Assembly: GCA_945861255.1 (NCBI GenBank)
Contig: CAMAUG010000032.1
Span: 1 to 19,389 of the forward strand
Source: Candidatus Sulfopaludibacter sp. SbA3
GTDB taxonomy: Bacteria; Acidobacteriota; Terriglobia; Bryobacterales; Bryobacteraceae
Direction: 5' to 3'
DNA: 19,389 nucleotides
Shown: one piece after another, positions 1-7,483 of the stretch
Layout: every line of letters begins with the position of its first letter
Numbering within the stretch: the first letter of the stretch is position 1
Translations under genes and position numbers: made by a program
The notes under the pieces: generated by a model
The model's database searches: none
What the model saw: the letters and a program-made list of their open reading frames with translations, nothing else
What the model was told of the DNA's origin: nothing

Positions 1-4
1 CTAG

Positions 5-21
5 GAGTTTGTTGAAAAAGG
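5..21 (+). repeat. Left terminal inverted repeat of the IS
   Basis: A 17-bp perfect inverted partner of 1262-1278. The match stops at position 22. It would be the transposase recognition end. Confidence 0.85.
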
Positions 22-142
22 CGATTTTGCAGTGGAATCGGTGGGCCCTAACCTAAGGTCCGCGAGATTCCAGTCGGAATTCTGGTCAATCGACTCTTCT
101 GATGCGGCGCGAGAGCGCCACAGCAGACCTTTTTTCGACCGC

Positions 143-1216
143 TTAGGCGCGCTGCGCCTTCAGTTTCGGGATTCGGAGAAGGTTGTAAGCCGCGCAACCG
201 AACACGAACAACCACTCCACGTTCGCCAGTCCACGTAACTTCACCTTCCGCAGGCCACCGACTCGTTTCAACCATCCGAAGGGCTTTTCCACCAGCCATC
301 GTTTACTCACGCTGATCGCGTATCCGGCGTGCCGCGTCGTACGTTGATCGATCGCGCTGCGCCGGTTCGTGTTGTTCTGTATGACGTGCGGCGTCGCTTG
401 CAGCTCCCTCATGGTGGCCACGAAATCCTTCGAGTCGTAGGCTTTGTCCGCTCCCACCGTGATGCGCCGCCGCTTGCTTTTCCGCAGGCCAGTCACCATC
501 AAAATCGCCGCATTCCGTTCCGCCGTTCCGTTGGCTTGCGTCGCCGTCGCCGCCGCGATCAGGCCGTTGCGGTTCTCCACCAGGGTGTGCCCCAAGTAGG
601 CCAGCTTGGCCTCTTGTCCGTAGGATTTCTTGTACAGCCGCGCGTCCGGGTCCGTCTTGGACTCGTGCGTCTCATTGCTCCGCTTCTCGCCGTGGAAGTC
701 GCGGCCCGCTGTCGGCCCCGCATCCCCGCCATCCTTCTTCTGGAAACTCTTGTGGCTGGCCCACGCCTCGATCAGCGTGCCGTCCACCGTGAAATGCTCA
801 TCCGACATCAGACCCGCCGCCTGCGTCTTGACCCGCTCAAAAAACGACTGCGCCACTTCCTGATTCAGCAACCGGTCGCGATTCTTGCTGTACACCGCGT
901 GGTCCCACACTGCATCGTCGATCTCCAGACCCGTGAACCACCGGAACAGCAGATTGTAGTCCATCTGTTCCATCAGCATCCGCTCGCTGCGGATCGAGTA
1001 AAACACCTGCAACAGCAGCGCCCGGAAGAGCCGTTCCGGCGGCACCGACGGCCGGCCGATGGCTGCGTACAGCCCGTCAAACTCCCCCGACATCTCGCTC
1101 AACACTTGGTCGGCAAGTTTCCGGATGGCCCGCAACGGATGATCCGCCGGCACCCGCTTTTCCAAGGCCACGTAACTGAACATTTCAGGCTGTTGTTGAT
1201 CGTCGTTTCCGCGCAT
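143..1216 (-). CDS. IS5-type DDE transposase
   Basis: This is a 357-residue transposase of the DDE (RNase H-fold) type that would cut and join the element ends. The N-terminal third (about residues 10-130, FSYVALEKRVPADHPLRAIR through NLLFRWFTGLEIDDAVWDHA) matches the DUF772/InsH-type N-terminal domain. The catalytic part follows: the first Asp lies in FTVDGTLIEAW, the second in VGADKAYDSKDF, and the Glu in the R...VEKPFGWLK segment near residue 315, followed by the Y-N-L-L-R-I tail typical of the family. The length is normal and there is no frameshift. It starts with ATG about 45 bp inside the right inverted repeat. The large overlapping ORF on the plus strand is a shadow. I am sure of the transposase call and less sure of the subgroup. 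Confidence 0.93.
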   Translation of the reverse strand: MRGNDDQQQPEMFSYVALEKRVPADHPLRAIRKLADQVLSEMSGEFDGLYAAIGRPSVPPERLFRALLLQVFYSIRSERMLMEQMDYNLLFRWFTGLEIDDAVWDHAVYSKNRDRLLNQEVAQSFFERVKTQAAGLMSDEHFTVDGTLIEAWASHKSFQKKDGGDAGPTAGRDFHGEKRSNETHESKTDPDARLYKKSYGQEAKLAYLGHTLVENRNGLIAAATATQANGTAERNAAILMVTGLRKSKRRRITVGADKAYDSKDFVATMRELQATPHVIQNNTNRRSAIDQRTTRHAGYAISVSKRWLVEKPFGWLKRVGGLRKVKLRGLANVEWLFVFGCAAYNLLRIPKLKAQRA

Positions 1217-1261
1217 ACCTGTAAGACGTTCAAAACATCCTTCAGGTATCTTGTTCCGGCC

Positions 1262-1278
1262 CCTTTTTCAACAAACTC
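1262..1278 (-). repeat. Right terminal inverted repeat of the IS
   Basis: A 17-bp perfect reverse complement of 5-21. It is followed by CTAG (1279-1282) and then at once by the ATG of the next gene. Confidence 0.85.
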
Positions 1279-1282
1279 CTAG

Positions 1283-2278
1283 ATGATCTGGCTCCAGTTC
1301 GTCATCTGCGCAGCGGTGATCCTATACTCCGGGACCCGCCTGTCCGAATACGGAGACGTGATCGCCGAAAAGACGGGGATGGGAAGGACCTGGATTGGCG
1401 TTGTTCTGATGGCTTCGGTGACTTCCCTTCCCGAGCTTATTACGGGGATCAGTTCAGTCGCGGTTTACAATCTGCCCAACATTGCCGCGGGTGACGTATT
1501 GGGAAGCTGCATGTTCAACCTTCTCATCCTGGCCATGCTGGACATCAGGCGCAACGGAACTCCGATATCAGCCCTGGCTCACCAAGGTCAAATACTCACG
1601 GCGGCCTTCGGCATTCTCCTTCTTGGAACGACCACCATCTGCATCCTGGCGGGGGGTTCCATTCCAGCGCTGGGCTGGATCGGTGTCTATAGTCCCGTCC
1701 TGCTACTGATCTACTTGATCGCGATGCGACTTATATTCAGGTACGAACAGAAGCGGATTGCTGAGTTTCTGAGGGATGTTGCCGAACAGGTGCAATACGA
1801 GCACGTTTCGAAGGCGGCTGCTTATGGGCGGTTTGCGCTGCACGCGGTGATCATCGTGGTAGCCGCCACGTACTTACCGCATGTGGGCGACCAAATTGCC
1901 ACGATGACGGGGCTCGGCCAGACCTTCGTGGGAAGCCTCTTCATCGCACTGTCGACGTCCCTCCCCGAGGTGGCGGTCTCGCGCGCAGCCCTTCGGATGG
2001 GCGCTGTTGATCTGGCCGTCGGAAACATTCTGGGCAGCAATCTGTTCAACATCGGAATCTTGGCGCTGGACGACATTTTCTACTTCAAGGGACCAATACT
2101 TGGACAAATTTCCGGTAGCCATGCCGTGACTGCGACTGCGGCGATGATGATGACCGCGATCATGACAATCGCGCTGGTATACCGCTCCCGCAAGAGAATC
2201 TTATTCTTCTCGTGGGATTCTCTGGGGACCGCTCTCATTTTTGGTCTGGCTTCCTTCCTGCTATACACAACACGCTAG
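1283..2278 (+). CDS. Ca2+/cation antiporter (CaCA family) sodium/calcium exchanger-type membrane protein
   Basis: A 331-residue integral membrane protein predicted to exchange a cation such as Ca2+ against Na+ or H+ at the inner membrane. The two inverted alpha-repeats that define the CaCA family are visible. Repeat 1 is at about residues 39-83 (ASVTSLPELITG, then AGDVLGSCMFNLL), and repeat 2 is at about 216-262 (ALSTSLPEVAV, then VGNILGSNLFNIG). Both hold the SLPE glutamate (E51, E229) that binds the ion. Hydrophobic stretches allow roughly ten membrane segments, with a charged loop near 153-185. The N-terminus looks complete despite the IS lying immediately upstream. The in-frame TAG at 1280 forces the ATG at 1283, and the bases before it (CAACAAACTCCTAG) contain no Shine-Dalgarno sequence, so expression is probably reduced or driven from the IS. 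The transported ion cannot be read from sequence. Confidence 0.88.
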   Translation: MIWLQFVICAAVILYSGTRLSEYGDVIAEKTGMGRTWIGVVLMASVTSLPELITGISSVAVYNLPNIAAGDVLGSCMFNLLILAMLDIRRNGTPISALAHQGQILTAAFGILLLGTTTICILAGGSIPALGWIGVYSPVLLLIYLIAMRLIFRYEQKRIAEFLRDVAEQVQYEHVSKAAAYGRFALHAVIIVVAATYLPHVGDQIATMTGLGQTFVGSLFIALSTSLPEVAVSRAALRMGAVDLAVGNILGSNLFNIGILALDDIFYFKGPILGQISGSHAVTATAAMMMTAIMTIALVYRSRKRILFFSWDSLGTALIFGLASFLLYTTR

Positions 2279-2318
2279 GCCCGCTCTGGAGGGGTGCCTG
2301 AATCGGGTCCGTGCAGCT

Positions 2319-2570
2319 ACGGGCATCCGTGGAGCTTACACGATCGTGGGCCCACGCCTTTTCACACTCGACATGGGCATATTTCGAAGATTCCCGATCA
2401 CGGAAAAGGTGGGGCTGCAATTACGGTGGGAAATGTTCAACGCGACCAACCACACCAATTTCAATCTGGGCACGACGACTGTAGTCGCCGCCGGCAGCGC
2501 CAACGCGGGCATCATCAACGCCGCGTACTCGCCACGGGTGATGCAGGCGGCTTTGAAGCTGAACTTCTGA
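2319..2570 (+). pseudogene. C-terminal remnant of an Oar-like TonB-dependent receptor
   Basis: An open frame ending at TGA 2570 encodes about 83 residues that match the last strands of the large acidobacterial TonB-dependent receptors with a carboxypeptidase-regulatory-like N-terminus. The recognisable parts are GPRLFTLDMGIFRRFPITEK, LRWEMFNATNHTNF and the end PRVMQAALKLNF, with the terminal Phe typical of outer-membrane barrels. Full receptors are about 1000 residues or more, so over 90 percent is missing. The same frame runs back into the end of the exchanger gene without any receptor similarity, so the left break lies near 2280-2320. No signal peptide or plug is present. It is a gene fragment left by a deletion or rearrangement and is unlikely to make a functional protein. 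Confidence 0.75.
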
Positions 2571-2630
2571 GAGTAACTGAGACCGTGTTCGCATACCCCC
2601 ACCGGGGCGCGGTATTCGAATGCAGGCCGA

Positions 2631-2659
2631 TTGCTCTCGGCAATAGATGGAGTTAACAT
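2631..2659 (+). promoter_or_regulatory. Possible sigma-70-type promoter before the secreted-protein/PQQ dehydrogenase pair
   Basis: TTGCTC (2631-2636) and TAACAT (2654-2659) are separated by 17 bp and lie about 70 bp before the ATG at 2730. The match to consensus is only partial (3/6 and 4/6), so this is a weak candidate. Confidence 0.25.
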
Positions 2660-2729
2660 ATAGGACGCAAAGGGTTTCCGATTCCGGAGTCCTTCGCAGT
2701 CCTCGGTGAGATGTGAAAGGACCCGTACC

Positions 2730-3869
2730 ATGAACTTGAGATTCCCGGCCCTCGCTGTTTTCTCAGCGGCTGTTTTGCTGACGCCTGCGCTGATTTCCGC
2801 CCAGACGTCCGCCTCAAGAACCAGCCCGCCCGCAAAGAGCGCATCGGCCGCCCCGGGAAAGACATGGACTGCGCCGCGCACCGCCGATGGGAAGCCCGAC
2901 CTTTCCGGATACTGGACCAACACCACTCAAACCCCTCTGCAGCGGCCTTCGGCGATGGCGGGCAAGGAGTTTCTGACCGACGATGAAATCAGCGCGCTGG
3001 AAGGCACGCGGCGGGATACCGATTCACAGTGGAAGAATCGGGGCGCGAACGCAGCCGCACCACCTAAACCCGTTCCGGTCGGGACGGATCCGACCGCGGT
3101 CGCGGCGCAAATCGCGGCCTACAACGCTGCACGGCAGGGCGGGGATTACAACTCGGTGTTCCTGGAGTCTGACCGGAAGGTACTGCCCAACAAGCGGACG
3201 TCCATCATCACGGACCCCAAGGATGGCCAGCTTCCCCCTCTCACGCCGGAAGCCAAACAGAAATTCGAGGCGGGCCAGGCGTTTCACAAGCAGCATTACC
3301 ACTACGGCCCGGAGGACCAGACTTCCATCGAGCGGTGCATCACATGGATCACCAGCGGGCCGCCCATGCTGCCGTCGTTCTACAACAACAACTATCACAT
3401 CGTGCAGGCCAAGGATTTCGTCGCGATCGCGGTCGAAATGGTTCACGATGTGCGCATCATCCCCCTGGATGGGCGCCCGCATGACCCGATGCGCCAATGG
3501 ACGGGCGATTCACGGGGCCGCTGGGAAGGCGATACGCTGGTGGTGGAGACGAAGAATTTTAACGGCAAGCGAGGCTGGTTCGGCGCGCCCCAGTTCGACG
3601 GCAACGACCTGCGGCGCCCGGATGAAAAAATGCGCGTGACCGAGCGTTTCAGTCGCACCGCTCCGGGTATTCTCAACTATTCATTCACCGTGGACGACCC
3701 GGGTATCTATACAAAGCCGTGGTCCGGAGAAGTCCCCTTGCGAGCCTTTGAAGGCCCGGTGTACGAATATGCCTGCCATGAGGGCAATCACGCCATGGCC
3801 CTCACTCTCTCCGGCGCCCGGACAGATGAGAAATTAGCGGAAGCGGCGGCGAAAAGGGGATCGAACTAG
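2730..3869 (+). CDS. Secreted conserved protein of unknown function ('DGKPDLSGYW' family)
   Basis: A 379-residue exported protein. The first 25 residues (MNLRFPALAV ... ALISAQ) form a clear Sec signal peptide. A Ser/Ala/Pro-rich linker follows, then the conserved opening ADGKPDLSGYW. The core, from about residue 200 to the end, carries RCITWITSGPPMLPSFYNNN, VEMVHDVRIIPLDGRPHD, QWTGDSRGRWEGDTLVVET, VDDPGIYTKPW and YEYACHEGNHAM. I recognise this set from a very common family in Acidobacteriota with no assigned activity. I chose the ATG at 2730 over an in-frame GTG at 2706 because GAAAGGA (2715-2721) sits 8 bp before it and the signal peptide then starts correctly. The PQQ dehydrogenase follows 75 bp downstream, so the two may be co-transcribed and work together outside the inner membrane. 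Confidence 0.8.
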   Translation: MNLRFPALAVFSAAVLLTPALISAQTSASRTSPPAKSASAAPGKTWTAPRTADGKPDLSGYWTNTTQTPLQRPSAMAGKEFLTDDEISALEGTRRDTDSQWKNRGANAAAPPKPVPVGTDPTAVAAQIAAYNAARQGGDYNSVFLESDRKVLPNKRTSIITDPKDGQLPPLTPEAKQKFEAGQAFHKQHYHYGPEDQTSIERCITWITSGPPMLPSFYNNNYHIVQAKDFVAIAVEMVHDVRIIPLDGRPHDPMRQWTGDSRGRWEGDTLVVETKNFNGKRGWFGAPQFDGNDLRRPDEKMRVTERFSRTAPGILNYSFTVDDPGIYTKPWSGEVPLRAFEGPVYEYACHEGNHAMALTLSGARTDEKLAEAAAKRGSN

Positions 3870-3944
3870 CGTTCGAGCCGGCGCTCTTGCCGGTACCGGC
3901 TTCGCCGCCGCCGGGCAACTCATGGAGGTCCAGGACCAAATCAT

Positions 3945-5822
3945 ATGCGAATTTCATGGCTATTCGCGGCTGCAAGCCTTGCGCTGCCGTCGCTTCACGC
4001 GCAGACCGACTGGCCCACGTGGGGGCATGATCCCAGCAATCAACGCCACTCTCCGTTGAACCAAATCAACCCGGGCAACGTCGCGAAACTGGCTCCTGCA
4101 TGGAGTTACCGGATGCAGAAGGAGGGCCAGGCATTCCGGTTGAGCCAGTCGACGCCGCTGGTGGTGAACGGAGTGATGTACCTGTCGTGGCCGTGGAACC
4201 ACGTTGCCGCGCTGGAGCCGGAGACGGGCAAGGTCCTCTGGGAATATACGGCGCGCGGAGACTATCGCGGGTTTGAGGCGTCCATGCGAGGAGTTGCGTA
4301 CTGGCCCGGCGATAAATTGACGCCTCCGCAGATCCTGTTCGGCACTGAGGAGGGCGATCTGTACTCGCTTAACGCGAAGACCGGGAAACTCAATCCGGGA
4401 TTCGGCAATGAGGGGATCGTGAATCTGAAGACGCCGGAAGTGATGAATGGCTTCATGGGTCTGCACCATGGAATCACATCCGCCCCCGCCATTTATAAGA
4501 ATCTGGTATTCACCGGCAGCCACATCGTGGACCAGACGGGCGTCAAAGGACCCGCGGGCGATGTGCGCGCCTGGGATTTGCGAACCGGCAAGTTGGTATG
4601 GACGTTCCACACCGTGCCCAGGCCCGGCGAGGTGGGCAATGATTCCTGGCCTGGGGACACCTGGAAGAATGTCTCCGGCGCGAATGTGTGGAGCTTTTTC
4701 ACCCTGGACGCCAGGCGCGGCATTCTCTACATGCCGCTCGGCTCGGTGAACAACGATTTCTATGGCATCGATCGCCCGGGACCGAACCTGTTCGCGAATT
4801 CCATTGTCGCCGTGGATGCCGAAACCGGAAAGCTTAAATGGTATTTTCAGGCGATCCATCACGAGATATGGGATTACGACATGCCGATTCCGCCGATCCT
4901 GTTTGACGTGGTCAAGGATGGCAAGCGGATTCCAGCGGTGGGAACGATGACCAAGAATACTTTGCTCTTTATTCTGGACCGCGTGACGGGTAAGCCGATT
5001 TACGATGTGGAGGAGCGTCCGGTGCCCGCCGGCGATATCCCCGGCGAATGGTACTCGCCTACGCAACCCTTCCCCGTCAAACCCCCGCCGCTGGTGCGAT
5101 TGAGCTTCAAGTATCCGGATGACATCGCGAAAATCACGCCGGAGCATGAGGCGGCCTGCCGCGCGATATTCGAAAAGGAGGAGGGGGGGCGCAACCGCGG
5201 CCCTTATACACCGCCATCGGCAAAGGGTACGCTCCAATTGCCGTGGGTGTTGGGCGGCGCCACCTGGAGCGGCGGAACGTTTGATCCGAAACTGGGGTAC
5301 TACATCATCAACACGACGGATTCGGGGGATTTCAGCATGATTGTCCAGCACAACGCCGATCCCAGCATCCCTCGCCTGACTCCGCAGGATGTCAACCTCC
5401 TGGGACCTCCTGAGACACCCAGACTCTTCAACCATCCCTTCCGGAGTCCCAACCAGCCGATCGTGAATGGTTGGCCTTGCTGGCAGCCGCCCTGGGGAAG
5501 ATTGACCGCGGTCAACGTGAACACGGGAGACATCGCTTGGCAGGTTCCCTTCGGCACCATGGAAGGCGTGCCGGCGGGCATGAAGACGGGTGGTGTGAAT
5601 TTGGGCGGAGGCCCCACGACGACAGCCTCCGGGCTCATCTTCATCGGAGCCGCCGTGGACAGCATGTTCCGCGCGTTGGACACCAAGACCGGTCAGGAGC
5701 TATGGAGCGCGAAGACCGAGGAAGCGATCCATGGGAATCCTATCACCTACATGGGCAAGGACGGGAAGCAATACATCGCCGTTACGGCGGGCTCCACGTT
5801 AGTGACGTATAAATTGCCCTGA
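3945..5822 (+). CDS. PQQ-dependent dehydrogenase, periplasmic quinoprotein (glucose/alcohol dehydrogenase type)
   Basis: A 625-residue quinoprotein that would oxidise a sugar or alcohol with pyrroloquinoline quinone and pass electrons to the respiratory chain. Residues 1-20 (MRISWLFAAASLALPSLHAQ) are a signal peptide. The rest is an eight-bladed beta-propeller with repeated W-motifs such as ALEPETGKVLWEY, SLNAKTGKL, AWDLRTGKLVW, AVDAETGKLKWYF and ALDTKTGQELW. The HHEIWDYDMP segment (305-314) is the family's active-site motif carrying the catalytic Asp. The C-terminal GGGPTTTASGLIFIGA and TYMGKDGKQYIAV match membrane glucose-dehydrogenase-like enzymes. There is no CXXCH, so no fused cytochrome c, no N-terminal membrane anchor domain, and no vicinal Cys pair as in methanol dehydrogenase. 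GGAGG (3924-3928) and AGGA precede the ATG. The substrate cannot be told from sequence. Confidence 0.9.
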   Translation: MRISWLFAAASLALPSLHAQTDWPTWGHDPSNQRHSPLNQINPGNVAKLAPAWSYRMQKEGQAFRLSQSTPLVVNGVMYLSWPWNHVAALEPETGKVLWEYTARGDYRGFEASMRGVAYWPGDKLTPPQILFGTEEGDLYSLNAKTGKLNPGFGNEGIVNLKTPEVMNGFMGLHHGITSAPAIYKNLVFTGSHIVDQTGVKGPAGDVRAWDLRTGKLVWTFHTVPRPGEVGNDSWPGDTWKNVSGANVWSFFTLDARRGILYMPLGSVNNDFYGIDRPGPNLFANSIVAVDAETGKLKWYFQAIHHEIWDYDMPIPPILFDVVKDGKRIPAVGTMTKNTLLFILDRVTGKPIYDVEERPVPAGDIPGEWYSPTQPFPVKPPPLVRLSFKYPDDIAKITPEHEAACRAIFEKEEGGRNRGPYTPPSAKGTLQLPWVLGGATWSGGTFDPKLGYYIINTTDSGDFSMIVQHNADPSIPRLTPQDVNLLGPPETPRLFNHPFRSPNQPIVNGWPCWQPPWGRLTAVNVNTGDIAWQVPFGTMEGVPAGMKTGGVNLGGGPTTTASGLIFIGAAVDSMFRALDTKTGQELWSAKTEEAIHGNPITYMGKDGKQYIAVTAGSTLVTYKLP

Positions 5823-5847
5823 CCCAGCGAGCGGTGCGATCGCTAAT

Positions 5848-5889
5848 TCATGAACGACACTTCATGACCGACACGTCATGAACGACAGT
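5848..5889 (+). repeat. Three tandem 14-bp repeats (TCATGAMCGACA core)
   Basis: Three head-to-tail copies with a 14-bp period occupy 5848-5861, 5862-5875 and 5876-5889: TCATGAACGACACT, TCATGACCGACACG and TCATGAACGACAGT. Each starts with the palindrome TCATGA. They begin 25 bp after the dehydrogenase stop codon, in a gap before the AtuA-type genes. They could be a multi-copy protein-binding site or simply a small tandem array. Confidence 0.8.
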
Positions 5890-5924
5890 AGACACCGCCG
5901 GCCCGCCTATGCTACTTTCCGCGC

Positions 5925-6122
5925 ATGAGAGATGGTGCCGCCTTCTTGCCGGCTGCCGACGTGAAGCAACCAAAGACAGGTCGCCCGTCCCACAAGAGAG
6001 CCGCTCGGTCTCAGGCTATCGCCGTTTACGCAAAGAAGATGGCAGGAACCACCTTTGACCTGGATCGAGCAGTGGAGCGCACGGGCATCCAGGTGCTATC
6101 GCGCCGGTGCACACGAGTATGA
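5925..6122 (+). CDS. Doubtful 65-codon small basic protein, possibly an antitoxin-like remnant
   Basis: This open frame overlaps the next gene by ATGA (stop 6120-6122, next start 6119). The middle, RSQAIAVYAKKMAGTTFDLD followed by RAVERTGIQVL, is well-behaved helical sequence. The spacing A-I-A-x-Y-A ... A-G-T ... D-L-D ... G-I-x-x-L recalls small antitoxin-like proteins, but this is from memory and unconfirmed. The last residues (SRRCTRV) look like out-of-frame sequence, which would fit a frameshifted or truncated gene. There is no Shine-Dalgarno before the ATG, and no partner toxin gene is nearby. It could equally be non-coding, with the overlap a coincidence. Confidence 0.3.
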   Translation: MRDGAAFLPAADVKQPKTGRPSHKRAARSQAIAVYAKKMAGTTFDLDRAVERTGIQVLSRRCTRV

Positions 6123-7483
6123 TCCGCATCGCCAACGCACAGGGTTTCTGGGGGGATTCGCTGGAAGCGCCGCTGGAGCAGTTGCGCGGCGGGCCAATCG
6201 ATTACTTGACGCTCGACTATCTGGCCGAGGTCACCATGTCCATCCTGCAGAAGCAATATTCGCGCGATCCGCAGGCGGGCTATGCACGGGATTTTCCGCA
6301 GATGATCGAGCGAGGCGCCAAGGAAATTGTCGAGCGCCGCGTCAAGGTGGTGGCCAACGCGGGCGGCGTAAATCCCGAGACTTGCGGGCAGGCCGTGGCG
6401 GCGTCGTTGAAGCGCGCGGGGTACGGCGGGCGGCTGAAGGTCGGCGTGGTCACGGGCGACAACATTGTGGGGCGGCTGGACGATTTGATCGGGCGCGGCG
6501 TGGAGCTGCGTAACATGGACACAGGCGCGCCGCTGGCGGATGTGCGCGCGCGGGTGCGTAGCGCCAACGTATATCTGGGGGCGTTCCCCATCGCGGAAGC
6601 CTTGCGCCAGGGCGCGGACATCGTGGTCACCGGGCGGTGTTCGGACGTTGCGCTTTCGTTGGGTCCCACGATTCACGAATTCGGTTGGAAGGCGGACGAT
6701 TGGGACAAGCTCGCCGGGGGCATCGTGGGTGGGCATGTGATCGAATGCGGCGCGCAAGTTACCGGCGGCAACTGCCAGGTGGATTGGGAAACGATGCCGG
6801 ACCTCGCAGGCATCGGCTACCCGATTCTGGAAGCGGAGCCCGATGGAGGCTTCGCCGTCACCAAGCATCCGAATACCGGCGGCCGCGTCACGGTGGCTGG
6901 CGTGAAGGAGCAGTTGGTATACGAGATCGGCGATCCACGCGCGTACATGACGCCCGACGGCGTCGCGGACTTCACCACCATCCAACTGGAACAAGCCGGG
7001 CCGGATCGAGTGCGATTCTGGGGCATCCAAGGCCGCCCCGCGACGGAGTTCTACAAGGTTTCCATCAGCTATGCGGCCGGATACAAAGCCGTGGGAACCC
7101 TGGTGTATGGCTGGCCTGACGCTTACAAGAAGGCCAGGTTGGCCGGCGATATCCTGCGCACGCGTTTGGAAAGGTTGGGATTAAAGTTCGACGCGATCCA
7201 TTGCGAATGCGTGGGAGCGAACGCATGCCATGGCGACGCGCTTTCGGGCGAACCGTCTCCGGATCTGGCGGAGGTGACGCTGCGCGTGGGCGTGCGCGGC
7301 GGCGATGCGGCGGCGGTGGAGCGCTTTACGCGGGAGTTTGCGCCGCTGGCGCTGAATGGGCCGCCGGTGGTGACGTATCCGTCGGGAGGAAAACCAAAAG
7401 TGGAAGAAGTGATTGCATACTGGCCCGCGCTGATTCCCAAGCGCGAAGTGACTGCCACGGTCACTGTGAGGCCGGACGCATGA
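6119..7483 (+). CDS. AtuA-type (DUF1446) protein, large N-terminal part
   Basis: A 454-residue protein of the 'acyclic terpene utilization AtuA' family (Pfam AtuA/DUF1446), presumed cytosolic. The family is named after a Pseudomonas citronellol/geraniol degradation gene, but its biochemical activity is not established and most members are not tied to terpenes. Recognisable blocks are VVANAGGVNPETCG (about 78-90), VTGDNIVGRLDDLI (111-124), YLGAFPIAEALRQGADIVVT, GRCSDVALSLGPTIHEFGW, ECGAQVTGGNC and PNTGGRVTVAGVKEQLVYEI. I start it at ATG 6119. An in-frame GTG at 6107 is less likely, since homology begins at MIRIANAQGFWGDS. No strong Shine-Dalgarno is visible. The stop overlaps the start of the next gene (ATGA at 7480-7483), so the two are translationally coupled and supply the two halves found fused in longer AtuA proteins. 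Confidence 0.85.
   Translation: MIRIANAQGFWGDSLEAPLEQLRGGPIDYLTLDYLAEVTMSILQKQYSRDPQAGYARDFPQMIERGAKEIVERRVKVVANAGGVNPETCGQAVAASLKRAGYGGRLKVGVVTGDNIVGRLDDLIGRGVELRNMDTGAPLADVRARVRSANVYLGAFPIAEALRQGADIVVTGRCSDVALSLGPTIHEFGWKADDWDKLAGGIVGGHVIECGAQVTGGNCQVDWETMPDLAGIGYPILEAEPDGGFAVTKHPNTGGRVTVAGVKEQLVYEIGDPRAYMTPDGVADFTTIQLEQAGPDRVRFWGIQGRPATEFYKVSISYAAGYKAVGTLVYGWPDAYKKARLAGDILRTRLERLGLKFDAIHCECVGANACHGDALSGEPSPDLAEVTLRVGVRGGDAAAVERFTREFAPLALNGPPVVTYPSGGKPKVEEVIAYWPALIPKREVTATVTVRPDA

Larger units (their letters stand above)
1..1282. mobile_element. Complete IS5-type insertion sequence with CTAG target duplication
   Basis: The two ends are perfect inverted repeats. GAGTTTGTTGAAAAAGG at 5-21 is matched by its reverse complement at 1262-1278, and each is flanked outside by CTAG (1-4 and 1279-1282). 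Because CTAG is palindromic it can be read as an extra 4 bp of inverted repeat or as a 4-bp target duplication. The second reading fits the YTAR target known for the IS5 subgroup, giving a 1274-bp element at 5-1278. It carries one intact transposase gene on the minus strand and no passenger gene. The right end abuts the ATG of the exchanger gene at 1283. The element looks intact and recently active, since both ends and the reading frame are undamaged. Confidence 0.85.

Noticed and set aside
3889..3900. GCCGGTACCGGC palindrome between the two secreted-protein genes
   Set aside because: It is short, lacks a T-run, and GC-rich palindromes of this size are expected by chance in such DNA.
3960..5435. 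Long 491-codon open frame on the minus strand within the PQQ dehydrogenase gene
   Set aside because: It is antisense to a clearly conserved gene, Arg/His-rich and without recognisable motifs. It is a GC-rich shadow.
3945..5822. Quinohemoprotein (fused cytochrome c) reading of the PQQ dehydrogenase
   Set aside because: No CXXCH motif occurs anywhere in the protein.
5848..5889. CRISPR array
   Set aside because: The units are 14 bp and directly abut, with no spacers, and no cas gene is in the window.
5889..5913. TAGACA/TATGCT promoter before the 65-codon ORF
   Set aside because: The spacer is 13 bp, too short for a sigma-70 promoter.
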